Source: a virus
IMG/VR virus record: IMGVR_UViG_3300020395_000127
Span: 1 to 21,749 of that record
Length of the DNA stretch: 21,749 nt
Reading direction: 5' to 3' (one strand)
Below are positions 1 to 7,496 of this stretch, one piece after another; within the stretch, counting starts at the first letter, position 1, and the number at the start of each line of letters is the position of its first letter. The notes under the pieces are model-generated. The model worked only from the letters and a program-made list of their open reading frames with translations. It had not been told where the DNA came from and did no database searches. A program made the translations under genes and the position numbers.

Positions 1-378
1 GAAGTCTTCTGCTGCTTCCCATTTTGCATGGTTTACTGCATATTTCATCACTTCAGTAACATACTTCTTAGTTCTTGTTTTTTGTATTTTTGGTTCTCTT
101 ACTTCTTTAGCAGGTTTGACTTCAATTACCTTTTCAAGTATTTTTCCTCTTGCATCTTTGTACTTGATATAAAAATCTGGAAAATATCTATGCGATCTAT
201 TGTCAACTGGTGATTTATATGGTATTATTATTTCTTCTGATGACCATGTTATGATATCTTTGCTCTTGTCGCAATAATTCATAAATTTTAGTTCCCAAAG
301 TGATCTGTAAACAATATCACTTGAGTTGCCTTTGTATTTTTTACGGTTTTTTGGTCTAAACTTGCCTTTATATGACAT
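1..378 (-). CDS. gp4: Head completion protein, gp4-like (partial)
   Basis: Reading the minus strand from the ATG at 378 gives 126 open codons that run off the window edge, so the C-terminus is missing. T4 gp4 is about 150 residues, so most of the protein is present. The N-terminus MSYKGKFRPKN and the following YRSLWELKFM and YFPDFYIK blocks are those of T4 gp4, which acts late in head maturation so that the filled head can join the tail. The protein also carries a PD-(D/E)XK-like pattern: E29 in the WEL helix, P67-D68, then E86-V87-K88. This suggests a nuclease-type fold similar to TnsA; whether it cuts DNA is inference. It is the only minus-strand gene seen and diverges from the tail genes, with 27 bases between the two start codons. 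Confidence 0.9.
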   Translation of the reverse strand, partial: MSYKGKFRPKNRKKYKGNSSDIVYRSLWELKFMNYCDKSKDIITWSSEEIIIPYKSPVDNRSHRYFPDFYIKYKDARGKILEKVIEVKPAKEVREPKIQKTRTKKYVTEVMKYAVNHAKWEAAEDF

Positions 379-389
379 ACATAGTATGT
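375..389. repeat. Palindrome at the gp4 start codon
   Basis: ACATAC-ATA-GTATGT is a perfect 6-bp inverted repeat with a 3-base centre. It lies in the short divergent region and contains the gp4 start codon. It could be an operator or a hairpin over the gp4 translation start. With such short AT-rich arms, chance is also plausible. Confidence 0.35.
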
Positions 390-398
390 AGCGTACTG

Positions 399-406
399 TA
401 TTTAGA
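399..406 (-). promoter_or_regulatory. Possible T4-type late promoter for gp4
   Basis: On the minus strand the bases read TCTAAATAC, one mismatch from the T4 late promoter core TATAAATA. It ends about 20 bases upstream of the gp4 ATG, a reasonable distance. It overlaps the start codon of the divergent gene at 406. No equally good late promoter is visible for that plus-strand gene. Confidence 0.35.
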
Positions 407-1368
407 TGGCAAATAGACCAAATGTCTTTGCAGAGGGAAGACATATACTGCCAACTCAAGATTTATATATTACCAGAGATAAGTTTGGTAGTAATGTTCC
501 AGCGTATAATAATGTTTACGATGTATGGATAGATTTTTCTGGTAAAGGATTGACAAGATTTATAAATCAACATACTTTTTATGATAAAGGTGGTAGAGGT
601 GCGAGTCCAGGAAGTGCGTTAGCATTATTTTGTTCCGAGGCAATTTTACCAGGATCTACCATTGAAACTGCTGAAGTACGTGGTTTGAGGCAAGGTGTTG
701 TTCAGAATTATGCGACATATAGATCATATCCTGACATAACCTTGACATGGTACACTCAACAGGACTATTATACTAATGATGTCTTTAATGCTTGGATGGA
801 ATATATTTCTCCAACTAGGTTAGCAGATAGTCGTTACGGAGATTCTACTAGAACTAGAAGGAACGACAAAGCATCCTTTAGGAGATTGAAGTACCCCGAA
901 TTTTACAAATGTAATATGCAGATTACTTCATTTAGTAAACCTGTACTTTCTCAACCTGGATTAGGAAATCAATTTGGAGGTAGAGGAACACAGGGTACTG
1001 ATCCTGATGGTAGAGATTTTGATGATCCACAAGCACGAGTTTCTGGTCCCGATAGATCATTGGGTAAGTTTCCAAGTAGTATTACATACTACGTAGAAAA
1101 TCTTTTTCCTACTAATATAGTTGCATCACCATTAGCATATGGAAAGTCTGAGTTGATAAAAACATCTGTCACTTTCAAATATGAGTACTATTATATTGAT
1201 CGTACTTCTAGAGCTGGTGAAACATTGAAAGTATCCGATTCAGGTAACAATCGAAGAACAGATTCTATGAACGATGCAAGAGCATCTCAAGGAACAGATA
1301 ATGCTGGTAGAGATTTCGATGATCCAGAGTTTAATTTATCTGGAGATGATGGGTTTACAATGTTTTAA
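406..1368 (+). CDS. gp48: Baseplate tail-tube cap/initiator, gp48/gp54 family
   Basis: This 320-aa protein has a tail-tube (gp19-like) core: DVWIDFSGKGLTRFI near residue 40, then the SEAILPGSTIE strand, a PDITLTWYTQ strand and a DVFNAWMEYI helix near residue 130. In T4 two tube-like proteins, gp48 (364 aa) and gp54 (320 aa), sit on the baseplate and nucleate tube growth. The length matches gp54, while marine T4-like phages usually name this gene gp48, so the exact equivalent is uncertain. From about residue 195 the protein carries an acidic element, QGTD-x2-GRDFDDP, which recurs near the C-terminus around residue 300. A baseplate role is supported by the gp26 gene immediately downstream. No strong ribosome binding site precedes the ATG. 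Confidence 0.8.
   Translation: MANRPNVFAEGRHILPTQDLYITRDKFGSNVPAYNNVYDVWIDFSGKGLTRFINQHTFYDKGGRGASPGSALALFCSEAILPGSTIETAEVRGLRQGVVQNYATYRSYPDITLTWYTQQDYYTNDVFNAWMEYISPTRLADSRYGDSTRTRRNDKASFRRLKYPEFYKCNMQITSFSKPVLSQPGLGNQFGGRGTQGTDPDGRDFDDPQARVSGPDRSLGKFPSSITYYVENLFPTNIVASPLAYGKSELIKTSVTFKYEYYYIDRTSRAGETLKVSDSGNNRRTDSMNDARASQGTDNAGRDFDDPEFNLSGDDGFTMF
1009..1326 (+). repeat. In-frame duplicated 21-bp segment in the tube-cap gene
   Basis: Bases 1009-1029 and 1306-1326 differ at one of 21 positions and both encode GRDFDDP (residues 202 and 301). The similarity extends at protein level to QGTD before and SG-x-D after. The copies are 297 bases apart, exactly 99 codons. Confidence 0.75.
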
Positions 1369-1373
1369 AACCC

Positions 1374-1381
1374 TATAAATA
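1374..1381 (+). promoter_or_regulatory. T4-type late promoter
   Basis: An exact TATAAATA lies six bases after the preceding stop codon and 21 bases before the gp26 ATG. This is the sequence recognised by the T4 gp55-type late sigma factor. Transcription would start in the 34-base gap and could read through gp26, gp51 and the following tail genes. Confidence 0.75.
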
Positions 1382-1402
1382 AAGCCACTGAAGTGAATTA
1401 TT

Positions 1403-2131
1403 ATGCCATTACCAAAGGTCGTAGCACCTACGTTTGAACTGAAACTAATTTCTACACCAAAGACAATTAAATACAGACCATTCCTTGTAAAAGAGGAAAA
1501 GGCATTGTTGATTGCTATGGAGAGTGGAAATGAAAAAGATATTACTGCCACAATTAAAGATGTACTCAAATCCTGTGTACTGACTCGTGGAGTGAAGGTA
1601 GATGATCTACCAAGTTTTGAACTAGAATATTTGTTTTTGAATATTAGAGGAAAATCTGTTGGTGAGACTGTTGAATTATTAGCAACATGTAGTGATGATA
1701 ATGAAACAAAGGTTCCTTTGAGTATCAAAATGTCGGACATCAAACTACATGTCCCTGACGATCATAACGATACTATTGATCTTGGAGGTGGTATTTCTAT
1801 CAAAATGAAATATCCATCAATGCAAGCATTTTTAGACACTAATTTCAATGTTAGTCAGACTAAAGATGATGAAAGAATTGATAAGGCATTCAAGGCAGTT
1901 GCTGATTCTGTTGATACTATTTTTACAGCAGATGAGGCGTGGTCTTCAAGTGATTGTACTAAAAAAGAATTAGTATCCTTTATTGAACAGTTGAGTTCTG
2001 CACAGTTTCAAAAGATTGAAGGATTTTTTGCTACTATGCCTAAGTTACAATATAAAACAAATGTAAAAAATCCCAATACAGATGTTGAGACTGAAGTACT
2101 AATTGAGGGATTATCAAATTTTTTCGCATAA
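1403..2131 (+). CDS. gp26: Baseplate hub/tail-assembly protein, gp26 family
   Basis: This 242-aa protein begins MPLPKVVAPTFELKLIST and continues with KYRPFLVKEEKALLIAME, the N-terminal signature of the T4 gp26 baseplate family (T4 gp26 is 208 aa). The body is mixed alpha/beta with no membrane segment. In T4 gp26 is needed for assembly of the central hub, and members of this family are often viewed as chaperone-like rather than permanent virion parts. The gene has a late promoter 21 bases upstream. Its last codons (TCA AAT TTT TTC GCA TAA) contain two overlapping -1 slippery heptamers. Its stop shares a base with the next start codon, so termination-reinitiation or a frameshift fusion with gp51 are both possible. 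Confidence 0.88.
   Translation: MPLPKVVAPTFELKLISTPKTIKYRPFLVKEEKALLIAMESGNEKDITATIKDVLKSCVLTRGVKVDDLPSFELEYLFLNIRGKSVGETVELLATCSDDNETKVPLSIKMSDIKLHVPDDHNDTIDLGGGISIKMKYPSMQAFLDTNFNVSQTKDDERIDKAFKAVADSVDTIFTADEAWSSSDCTKKELVSFIEQLSSAQFQKIEGFFATMPKLQYKTNVKNPNTDVETEVLIEGLSNFFA
2116..2125 (+). other. Candidate -1 ribosomal frameshift site at the end of gp26
   Basis: In the gp26 frame the bases read A AAT TTT (2116-2122) overlapping T TTT TTC (2119-2125). Both fit the X-XXY-YYZ slippery pattern. Slipping back one base continues as ...F-R-I-M-L-Y-H with no stop, straight into the gp51 frame. Four bases downstream is a 6-bp inverted repeat, AATGCT (2130-2135) with AGCATT (2146-2151) and a 10-base loop; it is weak as a stimulator. 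None of the other three TAATG junctions here (6197, 7766, 10456) has such a heptamer. Confidence 0.5.
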
Positions 2132-2334
2132 TGCTATATCATACCAGCATTGATGCAATGTTAGAGGCAAATTTTGCCCTGATGCAACATCATAACTGGA
2201 GTTTGAGTGATATTGAATCTATGATTCCTTGGGAAAGGGAAACTTACGTGAACTACCTTATCAATTTTCTAGAAAAACAAAAACTAGAAAGGAAAAACGC
2301 AGAAGCAGCCGCAAAAAATGCAAACTCCTGGTAG
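2131..2334 (+). CDS. gp51: Baseplate hub assembly catalyst, gp51-like small protein
   Basis: This 67-aa protein lies directly after gp26 with a TAATG overlap and in the -1 frame. Marine T4-like phages name the small gene at this place gp51; T4 gp51 is much longer (about 249 aa), so homology over its whole length is not implied. Visible features are a helical N-terminal part, then MIPWERETYVNYLINFLEKQ, and a charged Lys/Glu/Ala tail. An aromatic-proline motif before a short helix is reminiscent of the C-terminal segments of tail-assembly chaperones made by frameshifting (lambda gpGT, P2 E+E'). It may therefore be translated alone by reinitiation, or as the extension of a gp26-gp51 fusion. Its last 17 bases overlap the next gene. 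Confidence 0.7.
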   Translation: MLYHTSIDAMLEANFALMQHHNWSLSDIESMIPWERETYVNYLINFLEKQKLERKNAEAAAKNANSW

Positions 2335-4411
2335 ACGAGTAGAACCACAAACATCCATGCTTCCATTGGAACGTAGGATGGATAGTCTTGAAAGGAGATT
2401 TATAAATTTTTCAAATGCACAGCAATTAGATGAAGAAACTTCGACTTCGATAAGAGGTTTGGGTAGGATTGTTCTAGAAATGGAACAGATGCAAAATAAT
2501 ATGGAGGCGATGCAGAAGGAGATAAGAAGAGATATAAGAGAAAGAGCAAAATATTTCAAAGAAGAACAAAAATTACTGAAGAAGGATTTAAAGAATACTG
2601 AAGATTTCAAAACTGCAGCTTTATTTGATCTACGTAAGATAATAGGACTTTTTGGGTTTGCTGTAGCAGCAAATGAATTATCTCAAGGTGATATTGGAGG
2701 TGCTATACAAGGTGTAGGACTTGGTATAGGTTCATTCTTACCAGAAATTACCACTGCTGTTGTTGGAATATTAGCTGCCAAAGGTCTCATTGGTGGTGGT
2801 ATGATGGGTGGTGGTATGGTTGCTGGTGGCGGAAGAAGATTATTGGGTGGTGGTATGATGGGTGGTGGTAGGATGGCTGGTGGACTTGGACTGTTGGGAG
2901 GTAAAGGTAAAGGTATACTAGCACTAGCAGCTTTAGGTGGGTTATTGTTAACTGGTGGTGCTCTTGCTGGTGGAGGAAATACAAGTAGAATGCAAGTGGG
3001 TGATAAGAAGATTGATGATGGTAATGATGTATTAAATCGATCTGATACTCTAAGGTTTAGAAGACAATTAAATAGATTTGGTGCTATTTTGGACGATATA
3101 GGTAAAGAATCTACAACTGCTGACAAAGGTATAGGTCAAGTTAATGAAAAATTTGAAAAAGATTTGAAAGATATCTCAAAATCACCCCCAGATAAAACTA
3201 AAAAGTTCAAAAGTACAGAAGTTGAACTACCAGATGAGGTAGAACCACAGGAATTTAATAAAGGTGGAAAAGTTCCTGGTAGTGGTAATAAAGATACAGT
3301 TCCTGCAATGCTGACTCCTGGTGAAGTTGTCATGAGTAAACCAGCAGTTGATAAGATTGGTGCTGATAAGCTTTTAGCAATGAATGCTGCAGGTGGTGGA
3401 ACTAATAGACCAAGTTATGATACTCTAGGATATCGGTTTGGACAAGTAAACCCAAACATGTTAATTACAGGAGCCACAACATTTACTGATAAAACAACTG
3501 ATAGTACAAAAAAACGAGGAATGCTAGATAAATTCTTTAATCGTGACTTTGATTCATTTAAAGAAAAAAATCTTGGTAGAGGTTTGCCAGGATTAAGTAT
3601 GCAGACAACTGAGAAATTCAGAACCACTGATAAAGACAGCACTCTAGAAGGTGAAAGAATTCTTACAGAGGATATTGCTAGTGTAGGAATGCCTGATATA
3701 ATGGAACATCAGGAAGATCTGATGAGAAGAATAAACGCAGTCAAGGGATTTGAAGATAAGACAATAGAGGATGTTATAAATGGAACAGTTAATATGGATA
3801 CCCGACAATTTACACGACTTCTCAACAGGAGTGATGCTGCGAGAGCAACAGAAAAGAAACGAGAAGAAGCAAGAAAACTTGATATAAAAGAAAATATAGA
3901 TACGTCATATAGAACGCTGCCAGCATTCCAAGGTGGTGGTTTAGTTCTAGGAAAGACACCAATGCAACAGGTGAGTGAATTAAGAGATGAGAGGAGAGAG
4001 ATTCTTCGTAATCAAGTTGATGGTAAAATGAGTAAAGAGGATAAGAAGAGATATAAGATTATAACTAAAAAGTTAAACCAACTTTCAGATGAAATGAAGG
4101 CAGACAAAAAGGTTCCTGGTTATACCAAAATTTCCACACCTACTGCACCTATAGTACCAGAAACTAAAAATATAAAACCAATAGAAACTAAAAATATAAA
4201 ACCAATAGAAACTAAGGAAGTACCCTCTAGTATGATTGCTCAACCTATCATTACTAACATTCCTGGTAAAACTACAAATATGCCACCTCCAGCCCCAAGT
4301 GGAGATGAGTTTGGTAGTGAAAAGTTCGTTTCAATAAACACACGTTTTCAAGGTTCTATTGATAAACTTGATTCTGCATATACACTAAACAGTTACGCTG
4401 CGTTACAGTAA
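2318..4411 (+). CDS. Putative tape-measure/tail structural protein (first of two)
   Basis: This 697-aa protein has a charged, coiled-coil-prone N-terminus (roughly residues 15-95), a hydrophobic helical stretch (about 97-160), a Gly/Met-rich segment (160-195) and a second hydrophobic helix (about 198-222). Near residues 313-355 comes NKGGKVPGSGNKDTVPAMLT, followed by PGEVVMSKPAV. The GG-x-V-x-G-x-G-x-x-DTVPAMLTPGE motif is common near the C-termini of phage tape-measure proteins. The C-terminal 300 residues are charged and low in complexity, with a Pro/Thr-rich tail. Position after gp26-gp51 and before gp27 matches that of T4 gp29, the tape measure, but no clear gp29 sequence match was seen. 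The start overlaps gp51; Met14 (2357) is an alternative start. Confidence 0.65.
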   Translation: MQTPGRRVEPQTSMLPLERRMDSLERRFINFSNAQQLDEETSTSIRGLGRIVLEMEQMQNNMEAMQKEIRRDIRERAKYFKEEQKLLKKDLKNTEDFKTAALFDLRKIIGLFGFAVAANELSQGDIGGAIQGVGLGIGSFLPEITTAVVGILAAKGLIGGGMMGGGMVAGGGRRLLGGGMMGGGRMAGGLGLLGGKGKGILALAALGGLLLTGGALAGGGNTSRMQVGDKKIDDGNDVLNRSDTLRFRRQLNRFGAILDDIGKESTTADKGIGQVNEKFEKDLKDISKSPPDKTKKFKSTEVELPDEVEPQEFNKGGKVPGSGNKDTVPAMLTPGEVVMSKPAVDKIGADKLLAMNAAGGGTNRPSYDTLGYRFGQVNPNMLITGATTFTDKTTDSTKKRGMLDKFFNRDFDSFKEKNLGRGLPGLSMQTTEKFRTTDKDSTLEGERILTEDIASVGMPDIMEHQEDLMRRINAVKGFEDKTIEDVINGTVNMDTRQFTRLLNRSDAARATEKKREEARKLDIKENIDTSYRTLPAFQGGGLVLGKTPMQQVSELRDERREILRNQVDGKMSKEDKKRYKIITKKLNQLSDEMKADKKVPGYTKISTPTAPIVPETKNIKPIETKNIKPIETKEVPSSMIAQPIITNIPGKTTNMPPPAPSGDEFGSEKFVSINTRFQGSIDKLDSAYTLNSYAALQ
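2792..2870 (+). repeat. 25-bp direct repeat encoding a Gly/Met-rich segment
   Basis: Bases 2792-2816 and 2846-2870 are identical and lie 54 bases (18 codons) apart, in frame. They encode the GGGMMGGG part of the first tape-measure-like protein, so they look like a local coding duplication. Confidence 0.8.
4160..4207 (+). repeat. Two perfect 24-bp tandem repeats in coding sequence
   Basis: Units 4160-4183 and 4184-4207 are identical, and a 7-base third start follows. Each encodes ETKNIKPI in the linker of the first tape-measure-like protein. The pattern fits slippage-driven length change in a flexible linker. Confidence 0.85.
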
Positions 4412-4412
4412 T

Positions 4413-6197
4413 ATGACTGAACAATTATATAACATAGCAAAAGATCAAAATGAAACCTCAAATGGTTTGCTGAATGATATTAGAAGAAGATCTTCTTTGA
4501 ATAGAATGTATGAGAAGCAATCTCTTGCATTGAAGAAGAAGTTAGTAGAAGAAAGAAAGAAAGCATATGATGCTGCATCAAGAAAAGAAGGTGAGGGAAA
4601 GGGTGGTTTAGGTATTTTAAGAGATCTATTTCTTCTAAGATTTCTACGTGGTCGTGGTCGTGGTGGTGGTGGATTTGGTAGAGGTGGTGGTAGACCACCT
4701 GTAGGTCCAAGAGGTGGTCTTGGTATATCACCAAGAATAACACCTAAGAATAATATTGTACCTTTTAGTAGAGGTAGAGTACCTACAAGATTAGGAGGTC
4801 TTTCGAGAGTAGGACCATTAGCAGTATTAGGAACGGGATTAGATTTTACGAGTAGACTAGGATCTGGACAGAATGTGTTACAAGCATCACTTGGTGCTGG
4901 TGGTGGATTAGCAGGTGCATTAGCAGGTGGAGCAAAAGGTGCTGCTCTTGGTTCTTTTGCTGGACCTATTGGTACTCTTATTGGTGGTATTGGTGGTAGT
5001 ATTTTAGGTGGATTTGCTGGTGGTAGTATAGCTGATTTATTATCAGGTGCTAATCGTAGAAGAGGTCAAGAGCTGGAACGTGTGACAAAGATGTCTAAGA
5101 AGACAGAATTCTCAAAAGCTTTAGATGATTTTGATGTAGTGTTGGATAAGTTTGAGGGTAATACTGCACCCATGCTGAAGTCAATGAATGATGAAGTTGA
5201 AGAAGAGATTCCTGATGAACTTCCAATTATACCTAAAACACCATTCTGGACTCCTGGTAAAATTGCTGGTGTTGTAACTCTAGCAGCAGCAGCAGTAGTA
5301 GCAGCTGTTGCAATTCTTGCACCAGAACCATTTGCAGATGTTCCTGCAATTGCTTTTTTTACACGGCAACTTGCTAAATTTGGGATCAAAAATCCTGGTT
5401 TCAAACCATTAATCAAGCCAAATGTCGGGGTAAAAAAACCATTCTTCAACTGGCAATCACTTTTTCAAAAGAAAAAGATATTCACACCTCGTACAACACC
5501 AGTAACTACTAAAACACCAGTAAAAACATATAGTAGACCTATTGAAACACCAATAAAAACAAATACTAGATTTCCTACATCATCAAGTGTCAACTCACCA
5601 ACTGTCAACCCATCAAGAAATATTAGTAGTAACATACAGGCTGGTAAATCTACTCTAAAAAATATAAAGAAGGGTAATAACCCATGGGATGTTGATCTTA
5701 AAAATATTGAATTGGATCCTAAATCACCTTTTATTAGATCACAGGTTGAAAGACAAACTGGCACTCTTATTAAACCATTTACTCCCTCTCCTCCCAGTAA
5801 ACTAATTCAAGGATCTCCTACTAATTTCCCTACTGGACAAGCAAGTGAACCACTAAGAAAAATTATTAAAAAAATAACAAAAGAAAAACCAGAACTTTTT
5901 CAAACTCAAATACCGAAACCTAAACAAGAAGGTGGTAGAGTAGAGGCAGGTAGACCATATATCGTTGGTGAGGTAGGTAAAGAATTGTTTGTACCTGATG
6001 CTGGTGGTAAGATCGTTCCTAATGATGATTTACCAAGTTCAAATCTATTGGTTATAAACAAAGAACCTGAAACTGTTGTAGTACCACAGGTAACTGGATC
6101 TGGTGGGTCATCAGACACACCAATTGCATCTAAGACTGTCAATGCATATGATGTTGTCGCTAAATATGCTCAGATGACTGGGTTGTTTACAGTTTAA
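4413..6197 (+). CDS. Putative tape-measure/tail structural protein (second of two)
   Basis: This 594-aa protein starts two bases after the previous stop. Residues 1-60 are charged and coiled-coil-prone. Residues 68-105 are a Gly/Arg-rich tract (LRGRGRGGGGFGRGGGR). Residues 150-215 are Gly/Ala-rich and hydrophobic, and 283-318 form a strongly hydrophobic Ala/Val helix. Residues 360-425 are Thr/Pro/Lys-rich. Near 506-545 the protein has EGGRVEAGRPYIVGEVGKEL then FVPDAGGKIVPN, the RPYIVGE-x-G-x-ELFVP motif typical of C-termini of tape-measure proteins from many tailed phages. Its length is close to T4 gp29 (590 aa), making it the better gp29 analogue of the two. How the two share the work is unknown. 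Confidence 0.68.
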   Translation: MTEQLYNIAKDQNETSNGLLNDIRRRSSLNRMYEKQSLALKKKLVEERKKAYDAASRKEGEGKGGLGILRDLFLLRFLRGRGRGGGGFGRGGGRPPVGPRGGLGISPRITPKNNIVPFSRGRVPTRLGGLSRVGPLAVLGTGLDFTSRLGSGQNVLQASLGAGGGLAGALAGGAKGAALGSFAGPIGTLIGGIGGSILGGFAGGSIADLLSGANRRRGQELERVTKMSKKTEFSKALDDFDVVLDKFEGNTAPMLKSMNDEVEEEIPDELPIIPKTPFWTPGKIAGVVTLAAAAVVAAVAILAPEPFADVPAIAFFTRQLAKFGIKNPGFKPLIKPNVGVKKPFFNWQSLFQKKKIFTPRTTPVTTKTPVKTYSRPIETPIKTNTRFPTSSSVNSPTVNPSRNISSNIQAGKSTLKNIKKGNNPWDVDLKNIELDPKSPFIRSQVERQTGTLIKPFTPSPPSKLIQGSPTNFPTGQASEPLRKIIKKITKEKPELFQTQIPKPKQEGGRVEAGRPYIVGEVGKELFVPDAGGKIVPNDDLPSSNLLVINKEPETVVVPQVTGSGGSSDTPIASKTVNAYDVVAKYAQMTGLFTV

Positions 6198-7495
6198 TGT
6201 CAAAGAAAGGTTTATGGTCAAAAGGTCATAAGATAAAGCAATTTGATATCATCCCTGAGGGTGGTGGTGAACCAATAGGTTTATCTGGACAACTTCTTGG
6301 AATAAAATATTTTGAGGATGTAATAGATTCTTGTATTCATTTTCAGATAGTAATGTCTGATACCTATGGTTTTTTGGCTGCTATTCCAATTAGGAGTGGC
6401 ATGACTGTGCATTTAGAAATTGAGCATCCTAGCGTAGAAGAAAATTTTATATGGAATGATACTACAGTACCGTTGATCGTAACAAATATTTCAGATAATA
6501 TTTCAGATCAAAAGAGAGAAGTTTATGTGTTGACTTTAGAGACTGTACATGCAGTTTCTAATCATACCCTAAGAGTTTGGGAAAAACATGGAGGAAAGAT
6601 ATCAAATACTGTAGAGAAAATATTGACTAAAAAAATGAATATCCCAGAGGATAGGATTGACATTGATGAAACTAGAAATAATTGTGATTTTACTGGTAAT
6701 TATAGAAGACCTCTCTTTATGATTACTTCACTCTGCCCTAAAGCAATTACTCCTAATTCTGGATTTTTGAGAACAACTAAGGGAAGTGCTGGATATCTAT
6801 TCTATGAGGATCAAGATGGATATCATTTTAAAAGTATAGATAAAATCATGGATATGGAAAATGCAAATATTGAACCATGGCAAGTATATTCTGCATATAC
6901 TGGAAAGTATCTCATGGAAGACAATAACTTATCACTTACTGGACCACCTGTTTGGACTGAAAGTCATGATATCCTAAAGAAATTGAGGTCAGGGGCATAC
7001 AAGACAGCAAACTACTATTATAATATACTCACAAGAGAACCAGTTTTTTCTGAGTATTCTGCTGCAGAAAGTATAAAAGACTTGAAAACAGCAAATGAAG
7101 ATGTATTGATCCCTGAAAATGTATCTGAAAGTTATTCTAGAATAACATTTGGAACACTTGATAATGGTACTATGACCCCTAATTGGAGGGGTAAAAAAAG
7201 GGAAACTCCACAAGATCAAGCAGTATATCAATCACAAGCTTCCGCTAGGTATTCTGCATTATTTTCTCAATTATGTGAAATTACAGTACCTATGAATTTG
7301 AATTTGAGAGTTGGTCAAGTTATAGAACTTGAAAAACCTAGACTAAATATTGAAAAACCAACTCAAAAAGGAAAAGATTCTAATGCTGGAAGTTACATGA
7401 TTGTTAGATTGGCTCATGACTTTGGGTCTGCAAGTGGAGATTATACTGGTATTTCTATGGTTCGAGATTCTTACTTACCTTACGAAGGACGCTAA
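6197..7495 (+). CDS. gp27: Baseplate central hub protein, gp27-like
   Basis: This 432-aa protein (T4 gp27 is 391 aa) follows the hub architecture shared by T4 gp27, Mu gp44 and VgrG. The first tube-like part includes GLSGQLLGIKYFEDVIDSCI then FQIVMSDTYGFL, aligning with the gp27 segment that holds LTMRDSLYG and LQFYDS. A second block has VLTLETVHAVSN (compare IAIELGTIHSIEN in gp27). A central block reads AGYLFYEDQDGYHFKSID, and the final barrel has LCEITVPMNLNLRVGQVIEL and YMIVRLAHDF. In T4 a gp27 trimer links the tube to the gp5 spike; the gp5 gene here lies just downstream. The start overlaps the previous stop as TAATG, implying coupled translation. Confidence 0.78.
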   Translation: MSKKGLWSKGHKIKQFDIIPEGGGEPIGLSGQLLGIKYFEDVIDSCIHFQIVMSDTYGFLAAIPIRSGMTVHLEIEHPSVEENFIWNDTTVPLIVTNISDNISDQKREVYVLTLETVHAVSNHTLRVWEKHGGKISNTVEKILTKKMNIPEDRIDIDETRNNCDFTGNYRRPLFMITSLCPKAITPNSGFLRTTKGSAGYLFYEDQDGYHFKSIDKIMDMENANIEPWQVYSAYTGKYLMEDNNLSLTGPPVWTESHDILKKLRSGAYKTANYYYNILTREPVFSEYSAAESIKDLKTANEDVLIPENVSESYSRITFGTLDNGTMTPNWRGKKRETPQDQAVYQSQASARYSALFSQLCEITVPMNLNLRVGQVIELEKPRLNIEKPTQKGKDSNAGSYMIVRLAHDFGSASGDYTGISMVRDSYLPYEGR

Positions 7496-7496
7496 C

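Noticed and set aside
1336-1743. Minus-strand reading frame of 135 codons over gp26
   Set aside because: Antisense to a well-recognised gp26 gene and the late promoter; no ribosome binding site or known domain.
2683-3126. Long minus-strand reading frame, rich in proline
   Set aside because: It is the mirror of the Gly-rich coding segment of the first tape-measure-like gene; GGT/GGA codons read backwards give Pro/Thr codons. No start signal, and the plus-strand gene is convincing.
4160-4207. Tandem repeat considered as a CRISPR or iteron
   Set aside because: No spacers, only two units, in frame inside a coding linker, encoding ETKNIKPI twice.
7401-7496. Upstream start extending the His-rich small protein by 32 residues
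   Set aside because: It would overlap the conserved C-terminal barrel of gp27; the ATG at 7497 directly after the gp27 stop is the natural start.
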